NCBI GenBank assembly: GCA_024404675.1
Contig: JAKSPO010000005.1
Location: forward strand, 1-64,000
Origin: Lachnospiraceae bacterium
GTDB lineage: Bacteria > Bacillota > Clostridia > Lachnospirales > Lachnospiraceae
Direction of reading: 5' to 3'
Length of the DNA: 64,000 bases
Shown piece by piece: positions 8,325 through 17,876 of this stretch. Under the pieces are notes generated by a model. The model was not told where the DNA came from and searched no databases. It saw only the letters and a list, made by a program, of their open reading frames with translations. The stretch's first letter is position 1. Every line of letters starts with the position of its first letter. The position numbers and the translations under genes were made by a program.

Positions 8325-11300
8325 TCACCTTGTAAAGCTTAAGTTTTTGTATTTCAGAGCCACGGACTCCTCTCCGTATACCGAACGAAGCCTGTCAAGA
8401 AAAGCCTTGTCGGCCGAAACCGTCATATTCTGCGGCATCGGATACTGGATTCGCTCCGCACTGATGTACGCAACAACCTGCGAGATGCCCTCGCTCTCAT
8501 TCAGGATTGACGAAAGACGCTCTCTATCCGCAAGGAAGCTTTCCTTGTCCGCATAGCGAATATAAATATCTACCGGAATCGCGTCAAATGCCTTGATATC
8601 CTGCAAAAGGACCTTCGCCGGCTTATCCTCTTCCACAGAAATCCGCCCGCGAATGAACAGCTTTTCATCGATGTTCAGCTGCGCACGAAGTCTCTCAAAA
8701 TCCTTCGGGAACACAAGCACCTCAACCGAGCCGACCATATCCTCAAAGGTAAGGATTGCCATCATCGCATTGGAGCGTGTCGTCTTCACCTGCTTTCCGG
8801 TGATCATACCGCCAAGGATGACACTGTCGCCGTCCTTTACCTGCGGCTCGCCGGTGCTTTCATCTACCTCGAACTGCTGGGTATTGGCCGTGCTGAACTT
8901 GGAGATTAACGCCATATACTCCTGCATCGGGTGACCGCTTACATAGACACCGAGGACCTCCTTTTCAAAGGCAAGCCGTTCCTCCGGCGGAAACTCACCG
9001 CAGTTCGGGAACGTAATCTCCTCCGGTCTTTCTTCCGGCTCCATCAGGTCGAACAGGGAGAACTGTCCCTCGATATTCTTCTTAGAGTCGAACACCTCGC
9101 CCTCGATGATGCTGTTGTATACCTGCATCTTCTGCTTTCTTGTTCCGGGAAGACTGTCAAAGGCCCCCGCCTTTATAAAGTTCTCAATCGCACGCTTATT
9201 CACGCCCTTTTGCGACATACGCTTGATAAATTCCTTCAAAGAAACAAAGTCACCGTTTAGGGTACGCTCTGCCACAATGGCATCAATAATCGGCTTTCCA
9301 AGCCCCTTGATCGCCGAAAGTGCATAGCGAACGGCAAGAGAACCGTCCTCCGATTGCGATACGCCGAAGGCGCTCTCTCCTTCGTTGATATCCGGAGGAA
9401 GAAGCGAAACACCAAGCGGTTTCAGCTTCAGAATATAGCCGGCAAGCTTACCGGAATCATGTAACACCGAGGTCATCAGTGCCGCCATAAACTCTACCGG
9501 ATAGAAGCGCTTCAGATATGCGGTTCGATATGCCACCACCGCATAGCAGGCAGCGTGTGATTTGTTAAATGCGTATTTGGCGAAATCCGTCATGCGATCG
9601 AAGATTCCGTTTGCAACCTCTTCGGTGATTCCATTTGCCTTACACCCGGGTACCCCGGCCTCCGCATTACCGTTAATGAAGTAGATGCGCTCCTTGGCCA
9701 TGACCTCTGCCTTCTTCTTACTCATGGCACGTCGCACCAGATCGCTTCGTCCCATGCTGTATCCGGCCAGGTCTCGCACAATCTGCATAACCTGCTCCTG
9801 ATACACGATACAGCCATAGGTCGGCTGAAGGATGGGCTCTAACTGCGGGCAATCATATACAATCTCCTCCGGCCGCTCCTTACCCTTTATGTACTGCGGA
9901 ATGAAATCCATCGGACCGGGACGGTACAGGCTGATTCCTGCAATTACATCCTCCAGGTTCTTCGGCTTGAGCTCCTTCATGAAGCTCTTCATTCCTTCAC
10001 TTTCAAGCTGGAACACGCCGTCCGTCTTACCGGAGCCGAGCAGCTCGTAAACCTCCGGAACATCGTAGGAGACCTCCGCCATCCGAAAATCAGGCACGCG
10101 CTTTCTCACAAGGCGCTCCGCATCCTTGATAACCGTCAGGGTTCTAAGTCCCAGAAAGTCCATCTTAAGGAGACCTAACTCCTCAATCGTTGTCATCGTA
10201 TATTGTGTCGTAACAACACCGTCGGCGTTGCACGACAAGGGGACATACTCATCCACCGGCGCATTGGAAATAACGACACCGGCCGCATGCATGGAGGTGT
10301 GCCTCGGCAGTCCCTCGAGCTTCTTCGAAATCTCCACCAGCTCGGCAATCTCCGGATCGCTGTTCACCAGCTCGGCAAATTCCCGGTTGATCTCGATTGC
10401 CTTCTCGATCGTAATATCAAGCTCATTCGGAATCATCTTGGCAACCGCATCGGCTCTCGAATACGGCATATCCATGGCACGTCCGACATCTCGAACAACG
10501 CTCTTCGCTCCCATCGTTCCGAAGGTGACAATCTGTACGACCTGCTCATGACCGTACTTACGGTTCACATAATCGATAACCTCTTGCCGTCTTTCATAGC
10601 AGAAATCAATATCAATATCCGGCATCGTAACACGCTCCGGATTCAGAAAACGCTCAAAAATCAAGTTATAGCGAATCGGATCGATATCGGTAATCCGAAG
10701 CGCATATGCGACAATACTGCCGGCACCGCTTCCTCGCCCCGGTCCAACCGGAATATCGTTGTCCTTCGCATATCGAATAAAATCCCACACAATCAGGAAA
10801 TAATCGACAAAGCCCATGTCCCGAATTACACCGAGCTCGTATTCCAGTCGCCCGAGATGCTCCTGCCAGCAGTCGGGATAACGGTTTTTGATACCCTCCT
10901 CACAAAGCGTCTGCAAATACGAGAAGGCGGTATGGCCCTCCGGTACATCGAAACGCGGCAGCTTATATTGTCCGAACACAATCTCAACATTACAGCGTTC
11001 AGCTATCTTCTGTGTATTGTCGATTGCTTCCGCAGCATACGAGAAGAGCTCCCGCATCTCTGACTCGGATTTCAAATAGTACTGCCCGCCATCATAACGC
11101 ATACGATTCTCATCGCTGACCTTCGCCTGCGTCTGAATGCAGAGAAGAACATCATGTGCCGCCGCATCCTCGGCAGCAATATAATGCACATCGTTCGTTG
11201 CCACTAACGGGATACCGGTCTCACGATGAAGCTTCAAAAGTCCCTGATTGACCGACTTCTGATCGGGAATTCCGTGATCCTGCAGCTCTAAGAAGAAGTT

Positions 11301-11807
11301 GTTCTCGCCGAATATATTGCGAAGCTTATATGCCCGCTCCTTGGCCTCTTCGTAAAGGCCGAGGCGAAGCGCCGTCGCAACCTCACCTGCGAGACAGGCC
11401 GAGAGCGCAATAATCCCTTCATGGTATTGCTCTAACAGCTCGTAATCGACACGCGGACGATAATAGTAGCCCTCCGTAAAACCCTTAGAAACAATCTTCA
11501 TCAGATTGCGATAGCCGCAATCATTCTCCGCAAGAAGCACCAGATGATAATATCTCTTATCGGTGATCGTTCCTTCTCTTTCAAATCGCGATCCCGGTGC
11601 AACATAAACCTCGCAACCGATGATCGGACGAATATCTGCCGCTTTGCAGGCTTTATAAAAGTTGATAGCGCCGTACATGACTCCGTGGTCCGTAATCGCA
11701 AGCGAATTCATTCCGAGCTCCTTCGCTCTTGCTACCATTTCCTTAATCTTGCCGGAACCGTCCAGGAGACTGTATTCCGTATGAACATGAAGATGTGTAA
11801 AGCCCAT
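8325..11807 (-). CDS. dnaE: DNA polymerase III alpha subunit DnaE
   Basis: Replicative C-family polymerase, 1160 aa, normal for clostridial DnaE. The N-terminal PHP domain starts with HLHVHTEYSLLDG; the polymerase site contains GRGSGAGS and PDIDIDF; a helix-hairpin-helix region (KGLGKPIIDAIV) and an OB-fold with GGMITGKQVKTTRS follow. Start at 11807 chosen for GGGGAATCATT-ATG spacing and for the conserved MGFTHLHVH start; the ORF extends 84 bp further upstream without homology. Clostridia usually also have PolC, so this enzyme may extend primers on the lagging strand. First gene of the minus-strand run ending at tsaD. Confidence 0.97.
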   Translation of the reverse strand: MGFTHLHVHTEYSLLDGSGKIKEMVARAKELGMNSLAITDHGVMYGAINFYKACKAADIRPIIGCEVYVAPGSRFEREGTITDKRYYHLVLLAENDCGYRNLMKIVSKGFTEGYYYRPRVDYELLEQYHEGIIALSACLAGEVATALRLGLYEEAKERAYKLRNIFGENNFFLELQDHGIPDQKSVNQGLLKLHRETGIPLVATNDVHYIAAEDAAAHDVLLCIQTQAKVSDENRMRYDGGQYYLKSESEMRELFSYAAEAIDNTQKIAERCNVEIVFGQYKLPRFDVPEGHTAFSYLQTLCEEGIKNRYPDCWQEHLGRLEYELGVIRDMGFVDYFLIVWDFIRYAKDNDIPVGPGRGSGAGSIVAYALRITDIDPIRYNLIFERFLNPERVTMPDIDIDFCYERRQEVIDYVNRKYGHEQVVQIVTFGTMGAKSVVRDVGRAMDMPYSRADAVAKMIPNELDITIEKAIEINREFAELVNSDPEIAELVEISKKLEGLPRHTSMHAAGVVISNAPVDEYVPLSCNADGVVTTQYTMTTIEELGLLKMDFLGLRTLTVIKDAERLVRKRVPDFRMAEVSYDVPEVYELLGSGKTDGVFQLESEGMKSFMKELKPKNLEDVIAGISLYRPGPMDFIPQYIKGKERPEEIVYDCPQLEPILQPTYGCIVYQEQVMQIVRDLAGYSMGRSDLVRRAMSKKKAEVMAKERIYFINGNAEAGVPGCKANGITEEVANGIFDRMTDFAKYAFNKSHAACYAVVAYRTAYLKRFYPVEFMAALMTSVLHDSGKLAGYILKLKPLGVSLLPPDINEGESAFGVSQSEDGSLAVRYALSAIKGLGKPIIDAIVAERTLNGDFVSLKEFIKRMSQKGVNKRAIENFIKAGAFDSLPGTRKQKMQVYNSIIEGEVFDSKKNIEGQFSLFDLMEPEERPEEITFPNCGEFPPEERLAFEKEVLGVYVSGHPMQEYMALISKFSTANTQQFEVDESTGEPQVKDGDSVILGGMITGKQVKTTRSNAMMAILTFEDMVGSVEVLVFPKDFERLRAQLNIDEKLFIRGRISVEEDKPAKVLLQDIKAFDAIPVDIYIRYADKESFLADRERLSSILNESEGISQVVAYISAERIQYPMPQNMTVSADKAFLDRLRSVYGEESVALKYKNLSFTR

Positions 11808-11979
11808 AATGATTCCCCTTTCTGTATCCTTTCGGCATAGTAACCCTTCTACGGCATCATATAATATCATACCACAATCTAAGCCAATCATAAAGAGGAA
11901 ATTTCAGCCGTATTTTCCGAAACCCGAACCGTTATAGCGGCACGCGTAGCATTGAACTTACCGAAGCATTCCCCCCACA

Positions 11980-12018
11980 CAAAAACACAGCCGCAGGCCA
12001 AACGCCCCGACTGTGTTT
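11980..12018 (-). terminator. Terminator of the ABC-2 exporter cassette
   Basis: Minus-strand stem AAACACAG / CTGTGTTT separated by a GC-rich 20-nt loop and followed by TTTTTG. Located 22 bp beyond the permease stop. The remainder of 11808-12039 shows only the dnaE upstream region. Confidence 0.7.
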
Positions 12019-12039
12019 AAGACAAATGCTATCCAAATA

Positions 12040-14163
12040 CTACAGAAAGAACCAGTTTAACAAAACATACCTGAGTGCATCCGACCCCGTCAGACACAAC
12101 AATAACGGAACAGGCATGATTGCAATACAGATGATTGCCGAAACCAAAAAGCTCTTGGCACGGCTCGTTACAACAGTAGCGATTCCCGCACAAAAAAGCA
12201 TGCCGACAAATCGCTTCAAAAGAAGAAGCTCGATTCCGCCGGCTATGGTTATCTGCCCGGAATAATGCTGAAAATCCATCATACTGTTGGCCTGAAACGT
12301 AATTCCTGCCGTACCGTAGCCCTTAAGAATCTGATACAGATAACGCCCGTATATCATCACAAAGAAGATGCTGATTGTTGCAAGAAGAATCAATGCCTTT
12401 GTCAGATAGATGCGCCCTCTTTCCGGAGAGATGGCAAGCTGTCCGGCCATACCGGTGCGATACTCTGCCGCCATCATTGCCGCACCGCAAAGAATTGCCG
12501 CAAGAATAGCGACTACTCCAAGAATAATATTCTGCTTGGCATTGTTGTAAAGTCTTTCATAGCCACGGCTGTCAACCGCACGTGCCCCCTCCTTGCCCTC
12601 AAGATACAAGGCATATTGCTTCACTTTCCCAAGTGCCGACTCCTTCTGACTAAGCGACGATTGATCGGATACCACAAGATATTCTTCCGCAAGCTCTTCC
12701 TCAAAGGCGGAGACGGTCTCGGCATATTGCTCAGGTTCTGTCTGAATCAACCGATACAGATAAGACTGGTAGAACATCTCCTCGACCGAAGTATAATACC
12801 GCTCGTATGGCTTAGTCATCAAGAGAACCATACAGGCCGGAATAAGAATGACATAACCGATCTTCTCGAAGCGGAAGAATTTGGCACACTCATGCACGAC
12901 AAGACTCGTATGGGTTCCGGCCGCCGGTCTCTCTCCGCTATAGCTTCTCCTTCTAAACAAACGAATGCCGCGTCCTCGCACCGGACTGACACCAAGCCCC
13001 TTCTCACTGAACACAAATCCCATAAGTCCGAACAAGGAAGCGACCAATGCAAGAAGGCCAAAGGCCATGAGCGGATAGCCGATTGGTTTTCCAAACAGGA
13101 ATTCGTTCCGATATCTGGCAATGGTATACCCTGGATTTGCGAAAGAAACGATGTTCACCCTTTTCCATATCGAAAGATAACTGAGTTCATCGATATTCAA
13201 AAAGAGAATTCCTTCAATGCCCACAAACCCAAACAAAGCAACATATACCTTCATCGCGGAGGATACCACGGCACATACTGCGGCCGTAACCATCACGATG
13301 GCAAGCGAAACCAGGCAAGACCATAGATATACCAGCAGAAGAAATCCGCCGATATTTACCCGAAGCACCGCCTGCTTATAACCGGCCAGTGCCTGCAAAG
13401 GCTGCGTCAAAAACGAGCCTCCGGGCATGCCATACAGTGCAATTCCCATACAAACAGTAGAAAGAAAGAGCACCAGATTCATCACAAAGCAGCTGAGGGA
13501 AACCGCTGCTACACGCGTAAGAAACAGCCTGCCGCGCCCGGCTTTCATGGAAGCATACAATCTGAGGAGTCCTTGTTCCTTCTCCTTAGCAAACATGAAA
13601 GACACCAGAAATATAGCCAGGAACAATTCAAAAAACAGAAGGCTCGGAAGCGAAACCGCTTCAGCTATCCCCCTCGTATGTGTGTTATGCAAAGTAAGCG
13701 TCCGAAGGGAAGCATACTGACTGCTCTTGTGCTCCACATCAGCAAGCTTTTTCTTGCTGCCGCCAAGCATCTCAAGGATTACACGATACTCCGAAGCCGC
13801 ATTGGCTGCTTTTTCGACAAATACCGGATACGTGAACGCATCACTGTACTCAGCCTCCTTAAGCGCATACAGCTCCCGCTCGCGAAACAGGTTGTCACAG
13901 AACTTCGGATACTCGTTCTTCCCTGTACTCACCCCGCCGAACATCACCGAAGAAACCTCTTCCTTCATCCCGCTGAGTCGTTCCATAGCCTCGACATCAC
14001 TAAACCGGCGAAGCTCCGCACTCAGCTTCCGATAGGCCTGCGCCGGGATTTCCGTTGTCTCGGCATAATACCGAAAATACAGTATATTCAGGACAAACAG
14101 TGCAAGAAAAAGCAACAGTATTCTCCTGTTGTGCCATATTTTATACCACTCATATCGAAACAT
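12040..14163 (-). CDS. ABC-2 type transporter permease, tandem membrane blocks
   Basis: 707-aa integral membrane protein beginning with positively charged MFRYEWYKIWHNRR and a first membrane helix. Two blocks of hydrophobic helices are visible (roughly residues 170-390 and 450-705), each preceded by a helix and a large non-membrane loop (about 40-165 and 465-555). This is the layout of ABC-2/lantibiotic-immunity-type permeases duplicated in one chain. Its start overlaps the ATPase stop (TAATG). Substrate unknown. The cassette with two lipoproteins suggests export or sensing of a peptide or lipid at the envelope. Confidence 0.75.
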   Translation of the reverse strand: MFRYEWYKIWHNRRILLLFLALFVLNILYFRYYAETTEIPAQAYRKLSAELRRFSDVEAMERLSGMKEEVSSVMFGGVSTGKNEYPKFCDNLFRERELYALKEAEYSDAFTYPVFVEKAANAASEYRVILEMLGGSKKKLADVEHKSSQYASLRTLTLHNTHTRGIAEAVSLPSLLFFELFLAIFLVSFMFAKEKEQGLLRLYASMKAGRGRLFLTRVAAVSLSCFVMNLVLFLSTVCMGIALYGMPGGSFLTQPLQALAGYKQAVLRVNIGGFLLLVYLWSCLVSLAIVMVTAAVCAVVSSAMKVYVALFGFVGIEGILFLNIDELSYLSIWKRVNIVSFANPGYTIARYRNEFLFGKPIGYPLMAFGLLALVASLFGLMGFVFSEKGLGVSPVRGRGIRLFRRRSYSGERPAAGTHTSLVVHECAKFFRFEKIGYVILIPACMVLLMTKPYERYYTSVEEMFYQSYLYRLIQTEPEQYAETVSAFEEELAEEYLVVSDQSSLSQKESALGKVKQYALYLEGKEGARAVDSRGYERLYNNAKQNIILGVVAILAAILCGAAMMAAEYRTGMAGQLAISPERGRIYLTKALILLATISIFFVMIYGRYLYQILKGYGTAGITFQANSMMDFQHYSGQITIAGGIELLLLKRFVGMLFCAGIATVVTSRAKSFLVSAIICIAIMPVPLLLCLTGSDALRYVLLNWFFL

Positions 14164-14891
14164 TACCTGCTCTCCAATCCGAGGCTCAGATAAATCTTTT
14201 CAATTGATGCCTCCCCAAGCGCGCGATACTTTTCATACAGCACGTGAAGCTCCCCACTTTCCACAATCCTTCCATGGTTCAGGAAGATGATTTCAGATGC
14301 CAGCTTCTCCAAATCACTGACGATATGCGTTGCAATAATCACGATCTTATCCTGCGCCACACGTGCGACCAGTTCCCGAAAATGCACCCGCTCCTTCGGA
14401 TCGAGTCCGACTGTTGGCTCATCCATGATGAGAATCGACGGGTTTCCCACCAGGGCCTGTGCCAGAAGTGCTCGCTGTTTCATACCGCCGGAATATGTTC
14501 CGATTGCATCATTTCTGACGTCCCAAAGATTAACACTTCTGATGATGTCATCGATTTCCTCCTGCACATCATTTTTCTTACAGCCCTTAATCGTAGCAAT
14601 ATAGTAAAGGAACCTCAGCAAGGAAAAATTCTCGTAGATTCGCTGCTGCTGCGGCATAAAACCGATTACACCGCGATAATTCTTCCCCATCTTTGAAATT
14701 TCCGTTCCGTTATAACAGACTGTTCCGGAAGTCGCCGAAAGGCCTGTGGTTATAATCCCCATCAATGTGGATTTCCCGGCGCCGTTTGGTCCAAGGAGTC
14801 CGTATATACCGGGATGAAAATTGTATGTAAAATCATCCAAAGCACGTTTCTTGCCGTACTCCTTCGTTAAGCCATTCAAAGATAATTCCAT
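14163..14891 (-). CDS. ABC transporter ATP-binding protein
   Basis: 242-aa nucleotide-binding subunit. Walker A GPNGAGKST, Q-loop FMPQQQR, signature SGGMKQRALLAQAL, Walker B ILIMDEPTVGLDP and the switch histidine in IIATHIVSDLE are intact. Start at 14891 (MELSLNGLTKEYG) chosen for a GAAGAGG site upstream; the ORF extends further but into the inverted-repeat spacer. It is coupled to the permease gene. The family (CcmA/BcrA-like) powers ABC-2 exporters. Confidence 0.92.
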   Translation of the reverse strand: MELSLNGLTKEYGKKRALDDFTYNFHPGIYGLLGPNGAGKSTLMGIITTGLSATSGTVCYNGTEISKMGKNYRGVIGFMPQQQRIYENFSLLRFLYYIATIKGCKKNDVQEEIDDIIRSVNLWDVRNDAIGTYSGGMKQRALLAQALVGNPSILIMDEPTVGLDPKERVHFRELVARVAQDKIVIIATHIVSDLEKLASEIIFLNHGRIVESGELHVLYEKYRALGEASIEKIYLSLGLESR

Positions 14892-14922
14892 AATGCCTCT
14901 TCTCCTGTTCTGTAATACAAAA

Positions 14923-14975
14923 GAGCGACTTCGTACCGGGAAGGAACAATCCTGCATCGGTTGTCGAAATCGCCC
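14923..14975. repeat. Diverged inverted-repeat element related to the 53-bp array
   Basis: Left arm GAGCGACTTCGTACC (14923-14937), 21-nt spacer, right arm GGTTGTCGAAATCGCCC (14959-14975). The arms are imperfect inverted repeats. Across unit junctions the 2805-3116 array shows the same layout (GCGATTTCGTACC, about 19 nt, GGTACGA). It lies in the 124-bp gap between the beta-propeller-like lipoprotein gene and the ABC ATPase gene. Confidence 0.6.
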
Positions 14976-15014
14976 AAGGAATCATACGAATCAAATCATA
15001 TATTTCACAAGCAT

Positions 15015-16280
15015 CTAATCATCTGTAAAGACATCGAACACAACGGAATTCTCATACCGCCCATTCCAAAAGTCATCCGCAGAAAGATATCCTGCACCAA
15101 GTCCTTTCGAACAGGATGCCACTCCATAACAGCTCTCTCCTACGATACAGCTGGGATTAAATACGGAATAAGGAATCGAAACCTTAGCCTGCTTTAATAC
15201 CGCACCCGTATCGACATCAATCAGACGATATACCCCGGGCTCAGCGGTACTGTCACAAACCAGCCCCTTATCACTTCGCACACTTATTTTGACCGCAAAA
15301 TCAAGCTGACGGAATCTTGTCCCATCATAACGATATAAGTCTGTCTGCGAATCACCCTCTACCACAGCGAAGAACGCTTCGCCAAAGACCACCGTTACAC
15401 TTTGCTTTTTCGAAAGAATTGTGTGTAACGAACTTCTCTGCATGTCATAATCATATAGATCCATCCATTGATGCTTCGGCATCTCATCCCAATAGTTTTC
15501 AACAGTAAGCCACTCCGGAACCATTCCGGAAGGTCCGTAGGTCTCTAAATCAGGTCCCACATAAGGGATATCCAGATAAAAATATTCAAAGTACAGGTGC
15601 CCAGCTCTTATATCAGCCTTCGCAATTCTTGCATTATATGCTTCTACATGAAACAGTTCGGAAATCGCGCCATTCTTCAAATCGACACTGATAATGCCGC
15701 AGGTCTCCATGTCCTTTATATTACCGACAATCCATTCATCCGAACCGTCTTCATTCTTTCTTGGAATCATCTCGTAAGGATTCGTATATGTAATAAACAT
15801 ATACTCCTGCGAGAACATTACCATATCCGGGATAATTATATAACCAGGGATTCTGGCAAGCAATCTTCGATTCTCGCCCTGTCGATCCGAAACATATACT
15901 TCTCCTCGATCATTCAGAAAATAGCATTTCTCTCCCTGCAGCATGACCGGCATGTCTGAAAACTCATACGAAATACATCCTTCCGAAAGAAGCTCTCCGG
16001 TATGTGACCATCGGGCCGGTTTGTGTTCGCACCCGGGATCAAAACAATAGACAATGTCTTTCTTACTGGCAGCATCGAAAATCTGCAACCGCCCATGATT
16101 ATTGTGATAAAGCGCAAAATTCTCCGTCAAAAAGCCATCACCGACAGTACGACTGCATACAAAAGAAGCCTCTTTTCCTTTGTCCTGTTCAGAAAGCGAA
16201 TCACTCCCGGGTTCTTTCTTCCCGCAACCAAGCAGACATATACCTAAAACACTTATAAGAAGTAATAATCGATATCTCAT
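15015..16280 (-). CDS. Lipoprotein of unknown function, probable beta-propeller
   Basis: 421-aa secreted lipoprotein: signal peptide with lipobox GICLLGCGKK, then mainly beta-strand sequence with repeated Y-x-Y and tryptophan-rich strands, suggestive of a beta-propeller. The CFDPGCEHKP motif near residue 77 is a pattern I associate with uncharacterised clostridial lipoproteins. It starts 20 bp after the solute-binding-like lipoprotein stop with an AAGGGTGG ribosome site. Probably an extracytoplasmic partner of the ABC exporter downstream. No enzyme motif recognised. Confidence 0.7.
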   Translation of the reverse strand: MRYRLLLLISVLGICLLGCGKKEPGSDSLSEQDKGKEASFVCSRTVGDGFLTENFALYHNNHGRLQIFDAASKKDIVYCFDPGCEHKPARWSHTGELLSEGCISYEFSDMPVMLQGEKCYFLNDRGEVYVSDRQGENRRLLARIPGYIIIPDMVMFSQEYMFITYTNPYEMIPRKNEDGSDEWIVGNIKDMETCGIISVDLKNGAISELFHVEAYNARIAKADIRAGHLYFEYFYLDIPYVGPDLETYGPSGMVPEWLTVENYWDEMPKHQWMDLYDYDMQRSSLHTILSKKQSVTVVFGEAFFAVVEGDSQTDLYRYDGTRFRQLDFAVKISVRSDKGLVCDSTAEPGVYRLIDVDTGAVLKQAKVSIPYSVFNPSCIVGESCYGVASCSKGLGAGYLSADDFWNGRYENSVVFDVFTDD

Positions 16281-16300
16281 TCACTTCCACCCTTCAGCAT

Positions 16301-17704
16301 TCACTGCTCTGTTCGGGTCTGCATCCACGCGGCAAGCTGCTGATTCAAAACCTCAAAAAGATTGCCGTAATCCTTCGGCTCGCTGAAGAACTTCTCCAGA
16401 ATTTCAGGATAATCAGGATTCAAAATCACTTGTCCTGCTTTCTCAGTATATCTGTTCTGATACAGGAACGAAATATCCTCTGAATACTCCTTCAGTGCCT
16501 TATGCTGGCTCTCTGTCAGATCAGGAATGAAGCCGGTCAGGACAGTTTCAGATACAGTATTCAAATATTCTGTTCTGCTTATCCATCGTTCTGCATCCGC
16601 AGCTCTCCAAGACAGAAGTGATACAATTTCCGGGTTGGAATAACATGCTGAAATTACCTGCAAAGCAAGGTCCTTGTGTTTTGCATCGTTCCAAATGCCA
16701 TAGCCTGTTCCGACTGTAGTCACCATAGGATCTTCATAAACAGTATACTCAGTGAAGCCTTTCGGTGAATCAATCTTTCCACAATGGACATATACAAGTA
16801 CATTATCAGAAAGATCCTCAGGCGATTTCTCTTCATGCAAAATCCCATCCTGCAGATCTGTGAAAAACATCTGATAGAAAGCTTTCGTTTCCTCGCGCTT
16901 TGTCAGATCAACAATCACAGAATCCTTGGTCTGATAAGATGCAATCATGAAGCTGTTAACATACCCGCCAAGAAGTGCCCCCAGTTCCGACGAAGAACTT
17001 TCATCCATAAAAATCAGAAGCTTCTTATCTCCGATGGCATCATAAATATCTCTGATGGACTGATATGTCCCGTCGAACTCGTTGCCAAAATAGTCCATGT
17101 ACTTCTCGTTGATATAAAGAAACACGCCCCGATCATCATTACGTAATCTTTTAGGCATGAAATAATTGACTCCATCCACTGACGACTTGGCCCATTCACC
17201 CTTACTATAATTCGCAAATAGCGCATTTCCGTCCTCTGAATGAAGATAATCATTCAGCGGATAAAAATTGTTTTTAACAAAACGAGCAGCATCTATGGAA
17301 CCATATTCCCAAAAGGATGAAGAGACAATATCCGGAACAATACCGGCTTTACACTGTTCATCGATCCATTGTTCATACTCTACACCTTCCACGATATTCG
17401 GGTCTATAAAATCGATGCGACACTCAATTCCTTGCTCATCTATAAACTGCTGAATAACGTCTCTCGCCTCCTCCGGAATCCACGCGCCCATATTGATTGC
17501 CCATACAATATGCGGCGTCGGATCATCAACTACAGGCGTCGGTGTCGGCTCTTCCACCAAAGGTGTCGGTGTTGCCGCATCTGTAACTCCTATCGTACCG
17601 GAAGGCGTTACCTGATCCGGTTCATTCTTACTTTGCTTACCACAGCTCACAAGCCCTACGGCAAGTAACAATACAACCAATACTATAGAATATCGTCTCA
17701 TCAT
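16301..17704 (-). CDS. Extracellular solute-binding-protein-like lipoprotein
   Basis: 467-aa lipoprotein with lipobox AVGLVSCGK, then a proline/threonine-rich linker (TPTPLVEEPTPTPVVDDPTP) and a type 1 solute-binding fold: IVWAINMGAWIPEEARD, KAGIVPDIVSS, and a C-terminal segment with YPEILEKFF. This resembles sugar-binding proteins of ABC importers, yet the cassette contains an exporter-type ABC and no importer permease, so a sensing role is possible. First gene of the cassette; GGGGAG 7 nt before the ATG. Transcription starts at the poly-G promoter. Confidence 0.75.
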   Translation of the reverse strand: MMRRYSIVLVVLLLAVGLVSCGKQSKNEPDQVTPSGTIGVTDAATPTPLVEEPTPTPVVDDPTPHIVWAINMGAWIPEEARDVIQQFIDEQGIECRIDFIDPNIVEGVEYEQWIDEQCKAGIVPDIVSSSFWEYGSIDAARFVKNNFYPLNDYLHSEDGNALFANYSKGEWAKSSVDGVNYFMPKRLRNDDRGVFLYINEKYMDYFGNEFDGTYQSIRDIYDAIGDKKLLIFMDESSSSELGALLGGYVNSFMIASYQTKDSVIVDLTKREETKAFYQMFFTDLQDGILHEEKSPEDLSDNVLVYVHCGKIDSPKGFTEYTVYEDPMVTTVGTGYGIWNDAKHKDLALQVISACYSNPEIVSLLSWRAADAERWISRTEYLNTVSETVLTGFIPDLTESQHKALKEYSEDISFLYQNRYTEKAGQVILNPDYPEILEKFFSEPKDYGNLFEVLNQQLAAWMQTRTEQ

Positions 17705-17732
17705 TCAGTTTCTCCCCACATGTTCTTTTAAT

Positions 17733-17749
17733 ATAGAGAACCTCTCTAT
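17733..17749. promoter_or_regulatory. Inverted repeat at the transcription start of the lipoprotein/ABC cassette
   Basis: ATAGAGA-ACC-TCTCTAT is a perfect 7-bp dyad with 3-nt centre, just downstream of the -10, spanning the expected +1 to +17. It could be a repressor operator or a 5' mRNA hairpin. Confidence 0.5.
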
Positions 17750-17756
17750 TGTTTCA

Positions 17757-17785
17757 ATGTTAACACACGCCCCCCCCCGCGTCAA
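17757..17785 (-). promoter_or_regulatory. Promoter with a G9 tract in the -35/-10 spacer
   Basis: On the minus strand -35 TTGACG (17780-17785) and -10 TAACAT (17757-17762) are separated by exactly 17 bp (17763-17779), nine of which are consecutive G's (plus-strand C run 17770-17778). At this length spacing is optimal. Gain or loss of a G would shift spacing away from optimum, the known mechanism of promoter phase variation. Confidence 0.7.
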
Positions 17786-17816
17786 TCATCTATCAACTTT
17801 TTCTTCCATATAGTGC

Positions 17817-17846
17817 AAAAAACAGGATTCCAAAATGGAATCCTGT
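17817..17846 (-). terminator. Terminator of the whiA-Crh unit
   Basis: Minus-strand stem ACAGGATTCCA / TGGAATCCTGT with a 3-nt loop, then six T's. Located about 30 bp past the HPr-like stop codon. Confidence 0.93.
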
Positions 17847-17876
17847 CAGAATACATTTAATCAAAAAACACGCTGA

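Noticed and set aside
7264..8556. 430-aa plus-strand ORF
   Set aside because: It lies antisense to the YcxB-like, C39 and dnaE genes, whose products are recognisable, and has no ribosome site or homology.
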